This document shows, in pieces, positions 1-10,063 of a DNA stretch of 49,263 nucleotides. Source of the stretch: Acidovorax sp. (lineage in GTDB: Bacteria > Pseudomonadota > Gammaproteobacteria > Burkholderiales > Burkholderiaceae_C); NCBI RefSeq assembly GCF_022763525.1, contig NZ_JALEGG010000090.1, positions 1-49,263 of the forward strand, in the 5' to 3' direction. A model generated the notes under the pieces. That model searched no databases. It was not told where the DNA came from and saw nothing but the letters and a program-made list of their open reading frames with translations. Each line of letters opens with the position of its first letter. The first letter of the stretch is position 1. Both the position numbers and the translations under genes were made by a program.

Positions 1-1425
1 ATGGACGTGGAAGAGGCCATTCGCGGCAACCCCATCGACGCGGTCGTGCTGCTGGTGGGCTGCGACAAGACCACGCCCGCGCTGCTGATGGGCGCGGCCA
101 GCTGCGATGTGCCGGCCATCGTGGTCACGGGCGGCCCCATGCTCAACGGCAAGCTCGACGGCAAGGACATCGGTTCGGGCACCGCCGTATGGCGCCTGCA
201 CGAATCGTTGAAAGCCGGCGAGATCAACGAGCACCAGTTCTTCGCGGCCGAGGCCGGCATGTCACGCTCCGCCGGCACCTGCAACACCATGGGCACGGCC
301 AGCACCATGGCCTGCATGGCCGAGTCGCTGGGCACATCACTGCCGCACAACGCAGCCATCCCGGCAGTGGACTCGCGCCGGTATGTGCTGGCCCACATGT
401 CGGGCAAGCGCATTGTGGAGATGGCACACGAAGGGCTCACGCTCTCCAAGATCCTGACCCGCGAGGCGTTCGAGAACGCCATCCGCACCAACGCCGCCAT
501 CGGCGGCTCGACCAACGCGGTCATCCACCTCAAGGCCATCGCAGGCCGCATCGGCGTGCAGTTGGACCTGGAGGACTGGACGCGCATCGGGCGCGGCACA
601 CCCACGCTGGTGGACCTGCAGCCCTCGGGCCGCTTCCTGATGGAAGAGTTCTACTACGCGGGCGGCCTGCCCGCCGTGCTGCGCCGCCTGGGCGAGAACG
701 GCCTGCTGCCCCACCCCAACGCCCTCACCGTCAACGGCAAGAGCCTGTGGGACAACGTGCGCGAAGCCCCGCAATACAACGACGAGGTGATCCGCCCGAT
801 CAGCAACCCGCTGATTGCCGACGGTGGCATCTGCATCCTGCGCGGCAACCTGGCACCGCGGGGCGCCGTGCTCAAGCCCTCGGCCGCGTCGCCGGAACTG
901 CTCAAGCACCGGGGCCGCGCCGTGGTGTTCGAGAACCTGGAGCACTACAAGGAGCGCATCGTCGATGAAAACCTGGACATCGACGCCAGCTGCGTGATGG
1001 TGCTCAAGAACTGCGGCCCCAAGGGCTACCCCGGCATGGCCGAGGTGGGCAACATGGGCCTGCCGCCCAAGCTGCTGCGCCAGGGCGTGAAGGACATGGT
1101 GCGCATCTCCGATGCTCGCATGAGTGGCACGGCCTACGGTACCGTGGTGCTGCACGTGGCACCCGAGGCGGCTGCCGGCGGCCCGCTGGCCACCGTGCGC
1201 GACGGCGACTACATCGAGCTGGATTGCGAGAACGGCCGGTTGCACCTGGACATCAGCGACGAGGAACTGGCCGCGCGCCTGGCGGCGCTGGACAACACCG
1301 ATCAGGGCGGGCGCGGCGGCTACCGGCGGCTGTATGTGGACCATGTGCTGCAGGCGGACGACGGCTGCGACTTCGACTTCCTGGTGGGTTGCCGGGGAGC
1401 TGCGGTGCCTCGCCATTCACATTGA
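1..1425 (+). CDS. IlvD/Edd family dehydratase (sugar-acid dehydratase, L-arabonate dehydratase-like), 5' truncated by window
   Basis: Motifs VGCDKTTPALLMG, SAGTCNTMGTASTMA, GGSTNAVIHL and C-terminal DFLVGCRGAAVPRHSH; the family N-terminus is missing, so the true start lies before position 1. Confidence 0.93.
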   Translation: MDVEEAIRGNPIDAVVLLVGCDKTTPALLMGAASCDVPAIVVTGGPMLNGKLDGKDIGSGTAVWRLHESLKAGEINEHQFFAAEAGMSRSAGTCNTMGTASTMACMAESLGTSLPHNAAIPAVDSRRYVLAHMSGKRIVEMAHEGLTLSKILTREAFENAIRTNAAIGGSTNAVIHLKAIAGRIGVQLDLEDWTRIGRGTPTLVDLQPSGRFLMEEFYYAGGLPAVLRRLGENGLLPHPNALTVNGKSLWDNVREAPQYNDEVIRPISNPLIADGGICILRGNLAPRGAVLKPSAASPELLKHRGRAVVFENLEHYKERIVDENLDIDASCVMVLKNCGPKGYPGMAEVGNMGLPPKLLRQGVKDMVRISDARMSGTAYGTVVLHVAPEAAAGGPLATVRDGDYIELDCENGRLHLDISDEELAARLAALDNTDQGGRGGYRRLYVDHVLQADDGCDFDFLVGCRGAAVPRHSH

Positions 1426-1481
1426 TGTGGAACACCCCCCTGAGGCGCTTCGCGCCTGCCACAGAAGCATGCTACAAGTTC

Positions 1482-1523
1482 GATAGCTGTCAGCGCTTTA
1501 CAGATAAGCGCTAGAGCCATATT
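1482..1523 (+). repeat. Dispersed ~45-60 nt repeat, copy A
   Basis: GATAGCTGTCAGCGCTTTACAGATAAGCGCTAGAGCCATATTT. Confidence 0.6.
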
Positions 1524-1550
1524 TCTCTTCAGTATTTTCTGAAACCCGCC

Positions 1551-2489
1551 ATGCCAGCCACTCACTCCCTCCAGAACCCTCGCTACCGAGGCATCTTCCC
1601 CGTGGTGCCCACCACCTTCCACGAAGACGGCACGCTCGACCTCGACAGCCAGAAGCGCTGCCTCGACTTCATGATCGATGCGGGCGTGGATGGCGTCTGC
1701 ATCCTGGCTAACTTCTCCGAGCAGTTCTCGCTGTCGGATGCGGAGCGCGAGGTTCTCACCCGCACATCGCTGGAGCATGTGGCAGGCCGTGTGCCCGTCA
1801 TCGTCACCACCACCCACTATGGCACGCGCGTGTGTGCCGAGCGCAGCCGCGCCGCGCAGGCCATGGGCGCGGCCATGGTGATGATCATGCCGCCCTACCA
1901 CGGCGCCACCTTCCGCGTGCCCGAGGCGCAGATCTACGAGTTCTATGCCCGTGTGTCCGACGCGATCCGCATTCCGATCATGGTGCAGGACGCGCCCGCC
2001 AGTGGCACCGTGCTGTCGGCACCGTTCCTCGCGCGCATGGCGCAGGAGATCGAGAACCTGGCCTACTTCAAGATCGAAGTGCCCGGCGCCGCCAGCAAGC
2101 TGCGCGAGCTGATCCGCCTGGGCGGCGACGCGATTGAAGGCCCGTGGGATGGCGAAGAAGCCGTCACCCTGCTGGCCGACCTGGATGCCGGCGCCACCGG
2201 CGCGATGACAGGCGGCGCGTTCCCCGACGGTATCCGCCCCATCATCGAGGCGCACCGCCAGGGCGACATGGACCAGGCGTTTGCGCTCTACCAGCGCTGG
2301 TTGCCCCTCATCAACCACGAAAACCGCCAGGGCGGCATCCTCACGGCCAAAGCGCTGATGAAGGAAGGCGGCGTGATCGCGTGCGAGGCAGGCCGCCACC
2401 CCTTCCCCCCCATGCACCCCGAGGTGCGGCGCGGCCTGATCGATATCGCGCGGCGGCTGGACCCGCTGGTGCTGCGCTGGGCCAGATAA
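1551..2489 (+). CDS. Dihydrodipicolinate synthase (DapA) family protein, possible 2-keto-3-deoxy-sugar-acid dehydratase/aldolase
   Basis: N-terminal YRGIFPVVPTTFHEDGTLDL, DapA-type TIM barrel, Lys in YFKIEVPG; adjacent to sugar-acid genes. Confidence 0.88.
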   Translation: MPATHSLQNPRYRGIFPVVPTTFHEDGTLDLDSQKRCLDFMIDAGVDGVCILANFSEQFSLSDAEREVLTRTSLEHVAGRVPVIVTTTHYGTRVCAERSRAAQAMGAAMVMIMPPYHGATFRVPEAQIYEFYARVSDAIRIPIMVQDAPASGTVLSAPFLARMAQEIENLAYFKIEVPGAASKLRELIRLGGDAIEGPWDGEEAVTLLADLDAGATGAMTGGAFPDGIRPIIEAHRQGDMDQAFALYQRWLPLINHENRQGGILTAKALMKEGGVIACEAGRHPFPPMHPEVRRGLIDIARRLDPLVLRWAR

Positions 2490-2496
2490 GCAGGCT

Positions 2497-3540
2497 ATGG
2501 CCGACACCGCCGACCTCTCAGGCACCAGCCTGGTCGCCCTGGACTGGGGCACGAGCGCGCTGCGCGCCTTCCGCATGGATACCCGCGGCCACGTGCTGGA
2601 AACCCGGCACCGTCCCTGGGGCATTATGAACTTGCCCCCTGCGATCAACGGCACTGCGGATCCCGAACCTGGCGCGGCCTTTGAACGCGCACTGCAAGAC
2701 ACCTGCGGCGACTGGCTGGCCGCCACACCCGGCCTGCCTCTGCTGGCCTGCGGCATGGTGGGCAGCGCCCAGGGCTGGCGCGAGGCCAAGTACCTGCCGA
2801 CGCCCACCTCGCTCGATGCACTGGCGCGGGGCCTGACGCTGGTGGAGCGGCGCGACGGTCCGCCGCTGCACATCGTGCCGGGCCTGTTGCAGCAAGGCGC
2901 GCTGCCCAACGTGATGCGCGGCGAAGAAACCCAGGTGCTGGGCGTGCTGGCGGGCCTTGCGCTGCCTGCGGATGCGCCCGTGCTCATCGGCCTGCCCGGC
3001 ACCCACAGCAAATGGGTGCTGGCACGCCGGGGTCGCATCGAACAGTTCCACACCTTCATGACCGGCGAGGTGTTTGCCGCACTGCGCGGCCACACGATTC
3101 TGGGCAAGACCATGCAGGCCGCAGCGGCACCCGACGACGATGCCTTTGCGCGCGGGCTGGAGGTGGCGCGGGGCAGCGATGCCGCGCTGGGACTGCTCTC
3201 GCACATCTTCAGCACCCGCACGCTGGGGCTGACCGGCGCGCTGGCGCCTACCGCGCAAGCGGACTACCTCTCGGGCCTGCTAATCGGGTACGAGGTGGCC
3301 AGTCTGAGCCGCGTGCAGGGTCAAACCCCAACAACACCACCAACGCTGGTGCTCTGCGGCGAGCCCGACCTGTGCCGCCGCTACGCCATCGCGCTGCAGA
3401 CCTACGGCTTTGCCGCCCCCACCATCGCCACGCAAGCCACGGCCATCGGGCTGTGGCAGATCGCGCTGGCGGCAGGGCTGGTCGTTGCGCCAGCCCCCTC
3501 CTCCTCACACCCCTTCACCGCCGGGAGTCTGGCCGCATGA
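2497..3540 (+). CDS. dgoK: 2-dehydro-3-deoxygalactonokinase
   Basis: VALDWGTSALRAFRMD, ACGMVGSAQGWREA, GLPGTHSKWV; overlaps dgoA start by ATGA. Confidence 0.92.
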   Translation: MADTADLSGTSLVALDWGTSALRAFRMDTRGHVLETRHRPWGIMNLPPAINGTADPEPGAAFERALQDTCGDWLAATPGLPLLACGMVGSAQGWREAKYLPTPTSLDALARGLTLVERRDGPPLHIVPGLLQQGALPNVMRGEETQVLGVLAGLALPADAPVLIGLPGTHSKWVLARRGRIEQFHTFMTGEVFAALRGHTILGKTMQAAAAPDDDAFARGLEVARGSDAALGLLSHIFSTRTLGLTGALAPTAQADYLSGLLIGYEVASLSRVQGQTPTTPPTLVLCGEPDLCRRYAIALQTYGFAAPTIATQATAIGLWQIALAAGLVVAPAPSSSHPFTAGSLAA

Positions 3541-4196
3541 ACCCCATCGACAAAGCCCTGTTCCACATCCTGCAGCGCTGCGGGCTCATCGCCATCCTGC
3601 GCGGCGTGCAGCCGCACGAGGTGGTGGCCATCGGCCATGCGTTGTACGACGCAGGGTTTCGCATCATCGAAGTGCCGCTCAACTCCCCCGAGCCGCTGGC
3701 CAGCATCCGCGCGCTGCGCGATGCACTGCCCGCCGACTGCCTCGTGGGTGCAGGCACGGTGCTCTCCATCGATGCCGTGGCCGATGTGGCCGCAGCCGGT
3801 GGGCAGATCATCGTCATGCCCCACAGCGACCCCGACGTGATCCGCGCGGCCCGCGCCGCCGGCATGGCCTGCGCGCCCGGCGTGGCCACGCTGACCGAGG
3901 CCTATGCCGCGCTGGCAGCGGGCGCCAACATGCTCAAGCTGTTCCCTGCCGAGGCGCTGCCGCCCCATGTGCTCAAGGCCTGGCGCGCCGTCATCACGCC
4001 GCCCATGGCACTGGTGCCCGTGGGCGGCATCGTGCCCGAGAGCATTGCCCCTTATGCGGCAGCGGGCGCCAGCGGCTTTGGCCTGGGCTCGGCCCTGTAC
4101 CGGCCCGGTGACCAGGCCCCCGAGGTGGCACACAAAGCCGCGGCGTTTGCGCGGGCGTGGCAGGCGTCGTTTGGAACCGCGCCCGCCACTGCCTGA
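3537..4196 (+). CDS. dgoA: 2-dehydro-3-deoxy-6-phosphogalactonate aldolase
   Basis: CGLIAILRGVQPHEV, FRIIEVPLNSPEPLASI, GAGTVLS, MLKLFPAEALPP; ATG overlaps dgoK stop. Confidence 0.92.
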   Translation: MNPIDKALFHILQRCGLIAILRGVQPHEVVAIGHALYDAGFRIIEVPLNSPEPLASIRALRDALPADCLVGAGTVLSIDAVADVAAAGGQIIVMPHSDPDVIRAARAAGMACAPGVATLTEAYAALAAGANMLKLFPAEALPPHVLKAWRAVITPPMALVPVGGIVPESIAPYAAAGASGFGLGSALYRPGDQAPEVAHKAAAFARAWQASFGTAPATA

Positions 4197-4253
4197 ACTG
4201 CCCCCTACTCGCTCCAGACAACCCAGCATTTCTGAACCGACTGCCCAGCCCCC

Positions 4254-5402
4254 ATGAAGATCACCCGACTCACTACGTTCATCGTCCCGCCGCGCTGGTG
4301 CTTCCTCAAAATCGAAACCGACGAAGGCATCACCGGCTGGGGTGAGCCCGTGCTGGAGGGCCGCGCCCACACCGTGGCGGCTGCGGTCGATGAACTGGCC
4401 GACTACCTCGTTGGCAAAGACCCGCGCCACATCGAAGACCACTGGACCGTGCTGTACCGGGGCGGCTTTTACCGGGGCGGCGGCGTGCACATGAGCGCAC
4501 TGGCCGGGATCGACCAGGCCCTGTGGGACATCAAGGGCAAGGCGTTGGGCGTGCCCGTGTCCGAGCTGCTGGGGGGCAATGTCCGCAGCCACATCAAGGT
4601 CTACAGCTGGATCGGCGGAGACCGCCCCAGCGAGACGGCGGCCGCTGCCCAGGCCGCCGTGGCACGCGGCTTCACGGCCGTGAAGATGAACGGCACCGAA
4701 GAAGTGCAGTACGTGGACAGCTACGACAAGGTGGAACGCTGCCTGCAGAACGTGGCCGCCGTACGCGAGGCCGTGGGGCCGAACGTGGGGATTGGCGTGG
4801 ACTTTCACGGCCGCGTGCACCGGCCCATGGCCAAGGTGCTGGTCAAGGAGCTGGAGCCCTACAAGCTCATGTTCATCGAAGAGCCCGTGCTGAGCGAACA
4901 CGAAGAGGCGCTGAAGGAAATCGCCCGCATCTCGTCCACCCCCATCGCCCTGGGCGAGCGGCTGTACTCCCGCTGGGACTTCAAGCGCGTGCTGCACGAA
5001 GGCTACGCCGACATCATCCAGCCCGACCCCTCACACGCAGGCGGCATCACCGAAACCCGCAAGATCGCCAGCATGGCCGAGGCCTACGACGTGGCCCTGG
5101 CCCTGCACTGCCCGCTGGGGCCCATTGCCTTGGCGGCCAACCTGCAGCTGGACGCCGTTTGCTACAACGCCTTCATCCAGGAACAGAGCCTGGGCATCCA
5201 CTACAACCAGGCCAATGACTTGATGGACTATATGTCCAACCCCGAGGTGTTTGCGTACCAGGACGGCATGGTGGCCATCCCCACCGGGCCGGGGCTAGGC
5301 ATTGAGGTGAACGAAGACTATGTGCGCGAGCGGGCGCAGGAGGGACACCGGTGGAGGAACCCCGTGTGGCGACATCGGGACGGGAGTTTTGCGGAGTGGT
5401 GA
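4254..5402 (+). CDS. dgoD: D-galactonate dehydratase (enolase superfamily)
   Basis: [81 protein letters not shown]. Confidence 0.95.
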   Translation: MKITRLTTFIVPPRWCFLKIETDEGITGWGEPVLEGRAHTVAAAVDELADYLVGKDPRHIEDHWTVLYRGGFYRGGGVHMSALAGIDQALWDIKGKALGVPVSELLGGNVRSHIKVYSWIGGDRPSETAAAAQAAVARGFTAVKMNGTEEVQYVDSYDKVERCLQNVAAVREAVGPNVGIGVDFHGRVHRPMAKVLVKELEPYKLMFIEEPVLSEHEEALKEIARISSTPIALGERLYSRWDFKRVLHEGYADIIQPDPSHAGGITETRKIASMAEAYDVALALHCPLGPIALAANLQLDAVCYNAFIQEQSLGIHYNQANDLMDYMSNPEVFAYQDGMVAIPTGPGLGIEVNEDYVRERAQEGHRWRNPVWRHRDGSFAEW

Positions 5403-5643
5403 AGCCGCCAGGCAGCTGCTGAGGATTCTCTGCCGGTTCTATTTTTGACACTGCGGCCGCTTCAAACCCACAGTCAACACGGCGAATCGAAACCTCTGTT
5501 TGCACTCTTTCAGAAGGAGCACGACGCCTATCGTGATTTTGATCGTGAGTTTGCAAGCCGTGTCCGTTGTCCTCGCGATGGGTGCGGCTATGCCGCTGGG
5601 CGCTTTTCAATCGACACACCGGACCCCTCTGGTCTTTTGGAGA

Positions 5644-6588
5644 TCAGCCCACGCCGTCCTTCTCCTGCCCGCTGCCCGACCGAAGCAGCCAATCGCGAAA
5701 CTTCTGCAGCGGAGCGAAATCACCTTTCCATGAGGGCTGGCGCAGATAGTAGGCGTTAGCCGCTGTCCAGCTCAAACGCGAAAGCTGAACAAGTTGCCCC
5801 GAACCAACGGCCCCATGCGCCACATACTGCGGAAGCAAGGCCACGCCAATTCCAGCGATCGCTCCATTCAATGCCATCGACAAAAGGTCGTAGACCGGGC
5901 CGCCATGCATTTGGCGCGGGTCCAACTCAGCATTGGGGAACGCGGTCGCCATCCAGCCCGGCCACGCCTCCTGCACCGTAGTGTGCCGGATCAGAGGCTC
6001 GTTCCCCAGCAGGCTTAGCAGTGCGTCCGGCGCGAGCTGTCGAGCCCTTGCCTTCATGTAACGGCGCGCCACGGATGGAGCTGCATAGGGCTGCAACTTC
6101 AAATCCAACACTCTGTCCGCAATGATGTCCCCCGATGCTCCAGAGCAGAACTCGATGGACGCGTCGTGCGGGGAAGCTCGAAAGTCCACTGGGCCGATCT
6201 TGGTGGAAAGATTCAACGTGACCTCAGGATGCGCGGACACGAACGAAGCGAGACGCGGCATGAGCCAGTAAGAGGCAAAACTCGAAGCGACCGAAAGGTT
6301 CAAGGTTCCTCCTCGTCCCTTGTTTGTCAAAACTTCCTGGGTCGCGCGCTCAATCTGTCTCAGCGCCATGGCGACTTGGTCTAGATAGCCGCGACCGACT
6401 GCGGTGAGTTCCAGCCCCGCCCGTCGCCGCGTGAACAGCCGAATCCCAAGCATTTCTTCCAAGCCGATCACCTGATGGCTCACTGCACCCTGAGAAAGAT
6501 GCACCTCCTGGGCTGCGCGCGTGAAGCTTGCCAGCCGTGCGCTGGCTTCGAAGCACCTCAGGGACATCAAAGACGGAAGAGAAGTCAT
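5644..6588 (-). CDS. LysR family transcriptional regulator
   Basis: N-terminal HTH LRCFEASARLASFTRAAQEVHLSQGAVSHQVIGLEEMLGIRLFTRR; divergent from the D-amino-acid cluster. Confidence 0.93.
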   Translation of the reverse strand: MTSLPSLMSLRCFEASARLASFTRAAQEVHLSQGAVSHQVIGLEEMLGIRLFTRRRAGLELTAVGRGYLDQVAMALRQIERATQEVLTNKGRGGTLNLSVASSFASYWLMPRLASFVSAHPEVTLNLSTKIGPVDFRASPHDASIEFCSGASGDIIADRVLDLKLQPYAAPSVARRYMKARARQLAPDALLSLLGNEPLIRHTTVQEAWPGWMATAFPNAELDPRQMHGGPVYDLLSMALNGAIAGIGVALLPQYVAHGAVGSGQLVQLSRLSWTAANAYYLRQPSWKGDFAPLQKFRDWLLRSGSGQEKDGVG

Positions 6589-6684
6589 ATGCGGAAAATT
6601 GATGCGATATCTAAAACAATTCGATTGTGACTGAGTTATTCAAGGCAATAAAGTTGCTTCACCCGCAATGAGGAGCAATCTTCC

Positions 6685-7683
6685 ATGAATACTTTCAATA
6701 CAACCAACTTTCCCCGTCGTCGGGCGCTTGAGCGACTGGCGGTCGGGGCTGCCGCCATCGCGGCGCCTGCCCTGGGCCGTGCGGACGCCTGGCCATCGCG
6801 GCCCATCAAGCTGGTGGTTCCTTCCGCCGCAGGCGGCACGCCTGATCTCATCTGTCGCGTTCTGGCCGCCGAACTCGGCCCCGCCATCGGTCAATCAATC
6901 GTGATCGACAACAAACCCGGCGCAGGCGGCAACATTGGTATGCAGGAGGTATTCAGAGCGCAAGGCGATGGTTACACGCTGGGCTACGGCAACGTGGTGA
7001 CGCTCGCGATCAACCGACACTTGTATGCGAAGCTCCCGTATGACCCGGACGAACTCACCGGGGTCGCTCTGATCGGAACCGTGCAGAACGCGCTGATGGT
7101 GCGAAACACTCTGCCGGTGAAGACAGTCCAGGAACTCGTGGCGTATGCAAGGCAAAACCCAGGCAAGCTATCCATGGGGTCGGCGGGCAACGGAACGACG
7201 GGACATCTGGGCGGCGAGCTGTTCAAGTCACTGACCGGGACATTCATGACGCACGTGCCCTACCGGGGCAGTCCGAACGCCCTGAACGATCTGATGGCCG
7301 GGACCATCGACGTCATGTTTGACAACCTTTCGTCCTGTGGCCCGCATATACGGTCGCAGCGTGTGCGCGCTCTTGGTGTGAGCGGCGCGCGCCGCTCTCC
7401 CTACTTTCCTAGCCTGCCGACCATTCAGGAGGCGGGGGTGAAGGGATACGAAACCACGGCGTGGGGCGGCATCGTCGGGCCCAAAAACCTGCCCAAAGAC
7501 ATCACCGCGCGGCTGAATGCGGAAATCAACAGGATCCTCTCCATCCCAGCGATCCGGGAGAAATACAAGGACCTGGCTTTTGAGACCATGGCGTCCACGT
7601 CCAACCTCATCATGACGATGGCAAAGCTTGAAAGCACGCAGTGGGGGGATGTGATCAAGCGCTCTGGTGCGAGGGTCGACTAA
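6685..7683 (+). CDS. Bug/TctC-type tripartite tricarboxylate transporter substrate-binding protein
   Basis: Signal-like N-terminus, WPSRPIKLVVPSAAGGTPDLICRVLA, IDNKPGAGGNIG, MTHVPYRGSPNALNDLMAGTIDVMFDN. Confidence 0.93.
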   Translation: MNTFNTTNFPRRRALERLAVGAAAIAAPALGRADAWPSRPIKLVVPSAAGGTPDLICRVLAAELGPAIGQSIVIDNKPGAGGNIGMQEVFRAQGDGYTLGYGNVVTLAINRHLYAKLPYDPDELTGVALIGTVQNALMVRNTLPVKTVQELVAYARQNPGKLSMGSAGNGTTGHLGGELFKSLTGTFMTHVPYRGSPNALNDLMAGTIDVMFDNLSSCGPHIRSQRVRALGVSGARRSPYFPSLPTIQEAGVKGYETTAWGGIVGPKNLPKDITARLNAEINRILSIPAIREKYKDLAFETMASTSNLIMTMAKLESTQWGDVIKRSGARVD

Positions 7684-9116
7684 TGGGTGACCCTAGTTCT
7701 CCCCTGCTGATCCGTGGCGCCGAGGTGGTGGACGGCACTGGTGCTCCGCGCGTGCGCTCCGACGTACTGCTGCAAGGCGATACCGTCGTGGCAGTTGCAC
7801 CACCTGGTCAGCTAACTGCGCCCAGGGAGATGGACGCCAGCGGCAAGATCCTGTGCCCCGGGTTCATCGACACGCACTCGCACGACGACGCATTGGTGCT
7901 TGAGCGGCGCATTCCACACCCCAAGTTGATGCAAGGCGTGACGACGGTCGTGACCGGAAACTGCGGCATCAGCTTGGCTCCGCTGGTGACGCAACATCCG
8001 CCCGCACCGCTGGACCTGCTGGGCCCGGACAGCTATCGCTTCCCCAGCTTTCGCGCTTATCTGGACGCGCTCGACAATGCGCGCCCGGCCCTGAACGTGG
8101 TGCCGCTGGTGGGCCACAACACGTTGCGGGTAGCCCACCTTGCTGACTGGCGCGTGCCTGCAACCGCAGAAGAAACCGAGTGCATGCGCCGTGGGGTAGC
8201 GCACGCGATGGATGACGGGGCCTTTGGCCTCTCCACTGGCGTTTTCTACCCGCCCTCGCGAGCGGCAGGCACGGATGAACTGCTGGCGGTGTGCGGGCCT
8301 GTGGGTGAACGCAACGGCATTGTGGCGATGCACATCCGGGACGAAGGCGACCAGATCGACGCAGCGCTGAAGGAGGCTCTCGATGTGGGAGCCATGGCTG
8401 GCGTGCGGCTTGTTCTGTCGCATCACAAGGTTGTGGGAAGCAAGAACTTCGGTCGCACGCGCCACACGCTTCGCGCGGTCGACATCGCCGCTCGCACGCA
8501 AGCGGTCTGCCTGGACTGCTACCCCTACGAAGCGTCGTCCACGATGCTGTCGCCCGCCAAGGCCGCCGCTACAGGCCATGTACTGATCAGCTGGTCGAAG
8601 CCGCATCCCGAATGTGCAGGCCGGACGCTGGAGTCGATCGCGCGGGATTGGAATGTGGGACTCGAGGAAGCTGCGACACGCCTTCTGCCTGGCGGGGCGA
8701 TCTACTTTGGCATGTCGACCGAAGACGTGGACCGGGTATTGGCGCACCCTCTCACGATGGTGGGCTCCGACGGTTTGCCGCACGATGCTCGCCCCCACCC
8801 TCGGCTGTGGGGAACCTTTCCGCGCGTGCTGTCGCACTACGTTCGCGAACGCCGGCTACTGACACTGGAGGAAGCCGTCCGAAAGATGACGGGCTTGCCG
8901 GCCCAGCGCTTCGGTCTGGCCCAGCGGGGGACGGTGGCTGTTGGCCATGTCGCCGATCTGGTGCTGTTCGATCCAGAGGCAGTGGAAGACCGGGCGCGCT
9001 ACGAGAACCCGCAAGCCCCGCCCGCAGGCATCCATGCCGTTTTCGTGAACGGCAAGCTGGCCATGCAGAACGGGCAAGTCCTGGAAAGCCACGCAGGACG
9101 CCGACTCACCCCTTAG
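7683..9116 (+). CDS. N-acyl-D-amino-acid deacylase (D-aminoacylase) family amidohydrolase
   Basis: LIRGAEVVDGTGAPRVRSDVLLQGD, CPGFIDTHSHDD, GVTTVVTGNCGISLAP, VGSDGLPHDARPHPRLWGTFPRVL; ATG overlaps preceding stop. Confidence 0.88.
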   Translation: MGDPSSPLLIRGAEVVDGTGAPRVRSDVLLQGDTVVAVAPPGQLTAPREMDASGKILCPGFIDTHSHDDALVLERRIPHPKLMQGVTTVVTGNCGISLAPLVTQHPPAPLDLLGPDSYRFPSFRAYLDALDNARPALNVVPLVGHNTLRVAHLADWRVPATAEETECMRRGVAHAMDDGAFGLSTGVFYPPSRAAGTDELLAVCGPVGERNGIVAMHIRDEGDQIDAALKEALDVGAMAGVRLVLSHHKVVGSKNFGRTRHTLRAVDIAARTQAVCLDCYPYEASSTMLSPAKAAATGHVLISWSKPHPECAGRTLESIARDWNVGLEEAATRLLPGGAIYFGMSTEDVDRVLAHPLTMVGSDGLPHDARPHPRLWGTFPRVLSHYVRERRLLTLEEAVRKMTGLPAQRFGLAQRGTVAVGHVADLVLFDPEAVEDRARYENPQAPPAGIHAVFVNGKLAMQNGQVLESHAGRRLTP

Positions 9117-9130
9117 ATGACAACAACACC

Positions 9131-10063
9131 GTGAACATTCTGAACGACGCGCAGGTGAGCAACCTGCTGGACTATGAAGGAACTGAAGATGCTTTGGTTT
9201 CCGCCTTTGGCGACCTCGGCCGATCGCAGGCCCAGGCCATGGTCCGCAGTCGCGTGGACTGCGGACCAGTCAAGCTCAGCGCCATGGGCGCCATCTGGCT
9301 TCGGCACCAAATTGCGGCCGTGAAATGCTACCCGACCATCGAGGGCCGTTTTGCTTTCGCATTGAACCTCTTCGACTTGCATCGCAACGAACTCGTCGCA
9401 GTGCTGCCGGGCACTGAGATCACCCGGTTCCGCACCGCCGCGATGGCGCGCTTGGCCGCACGGGCGGCCTGCCAGGGCGTGCCCGAGATCGCGTGCATAT
9501 TCGGCTTCGGGACCATTGGCCGAAGCATCGGTGCCGCTCTCGATGGCGCCCTACCCATGCAGGAGCTTCACATTGTGGACCCCGCGGTGGACGCGCAACT
9601 GCTTGCATCCATGCAGCCAGCCTTCAAATGTCGCTTGAAGATCGCCAGCGTCGATAGCGTTGAGCGCTCGGGCCTCGTCATCACGGCCACCCGGTCAAAA
9701 ACTCCGGTGTTCAACGGAAAGCGGCTGGCTCCCGGCACGACGGTGATCGCCATGGGGACCAGCTTGCCCAATGGCAGCGAGCTGGATGAAACCACACTGT
9801 GTCGCGCAGCACGGGTCGTCGTCGAATGGAAACCACAGAGCATTTCAGAAGCCGGCGAGGTAGTGCTGGGACTGAAGTGTGGTGCCCTGTCGCCTGACCG
9901 CCTCGTGGATCTTCCCGAACTGTTGACAGGACGCGCCAACTGGCGGGAGTCATCGTCAGACATCGTGGTATTCAAGTCGGTGGGGATCGGCCTCGCGGAC
10001 CTGGCTGCGGCTTGGCTGGCTTGTGCGCGCCATAAGGCCGCGGCTCGAAGGGAAACGGTATGA
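9131..10063 (+). CDS. Ornithine cyclodeaminase/mu-crystallin family protein
   Basis: GTG start; TEITRFRTAAMARLAARA, IFGFGTIGRSIGAAL, VITATRSKTPVF typical of the OCD family. Confidence 0.82.
   Translation: MNILNDAQVSNLLDYEGTEDALVSAFGDLGRSQAQAMVRSRVDCGPVKLSAMGAIWLRHQIAAVKCYPTIEGRFAFALNLFDLHRNELVAVLPGTEITRFRTAAMARLAARAACQGVPEIACIFGFGTIGRSIGAALDGALPMQELHIVDPAVDAQLLASMQPAFKCRLKIASVDSVERSGLVITATRSKTPVFNGKRLAPGTTVIAMGTSLPNGSELDETTLCRAARVVVEWKPQSISEAGEVVLGLKCGALSPDRLVDLPELLTGRANWRESSSDIVVFKSVGIGLADLAAAWLACARHKAAARRETV

Noticed and set aside
1320-3221. 633-aa minus-strand ORF
   Set aside because: Spans antisense of three recognisable genes; composition typical of spurious ORFs.
3402-4997. 531-aa minus-strand ORF opposite dgoA/dgoD
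   Set aside because: Shadow ORF.
5445-5759. Plus-strand ORFs in the dgoD-LysR intergenic region
   Set aside because: No domain, poor coding character, overlaps the LysR gene antisense; cannot support a gene or a pseudogene call.
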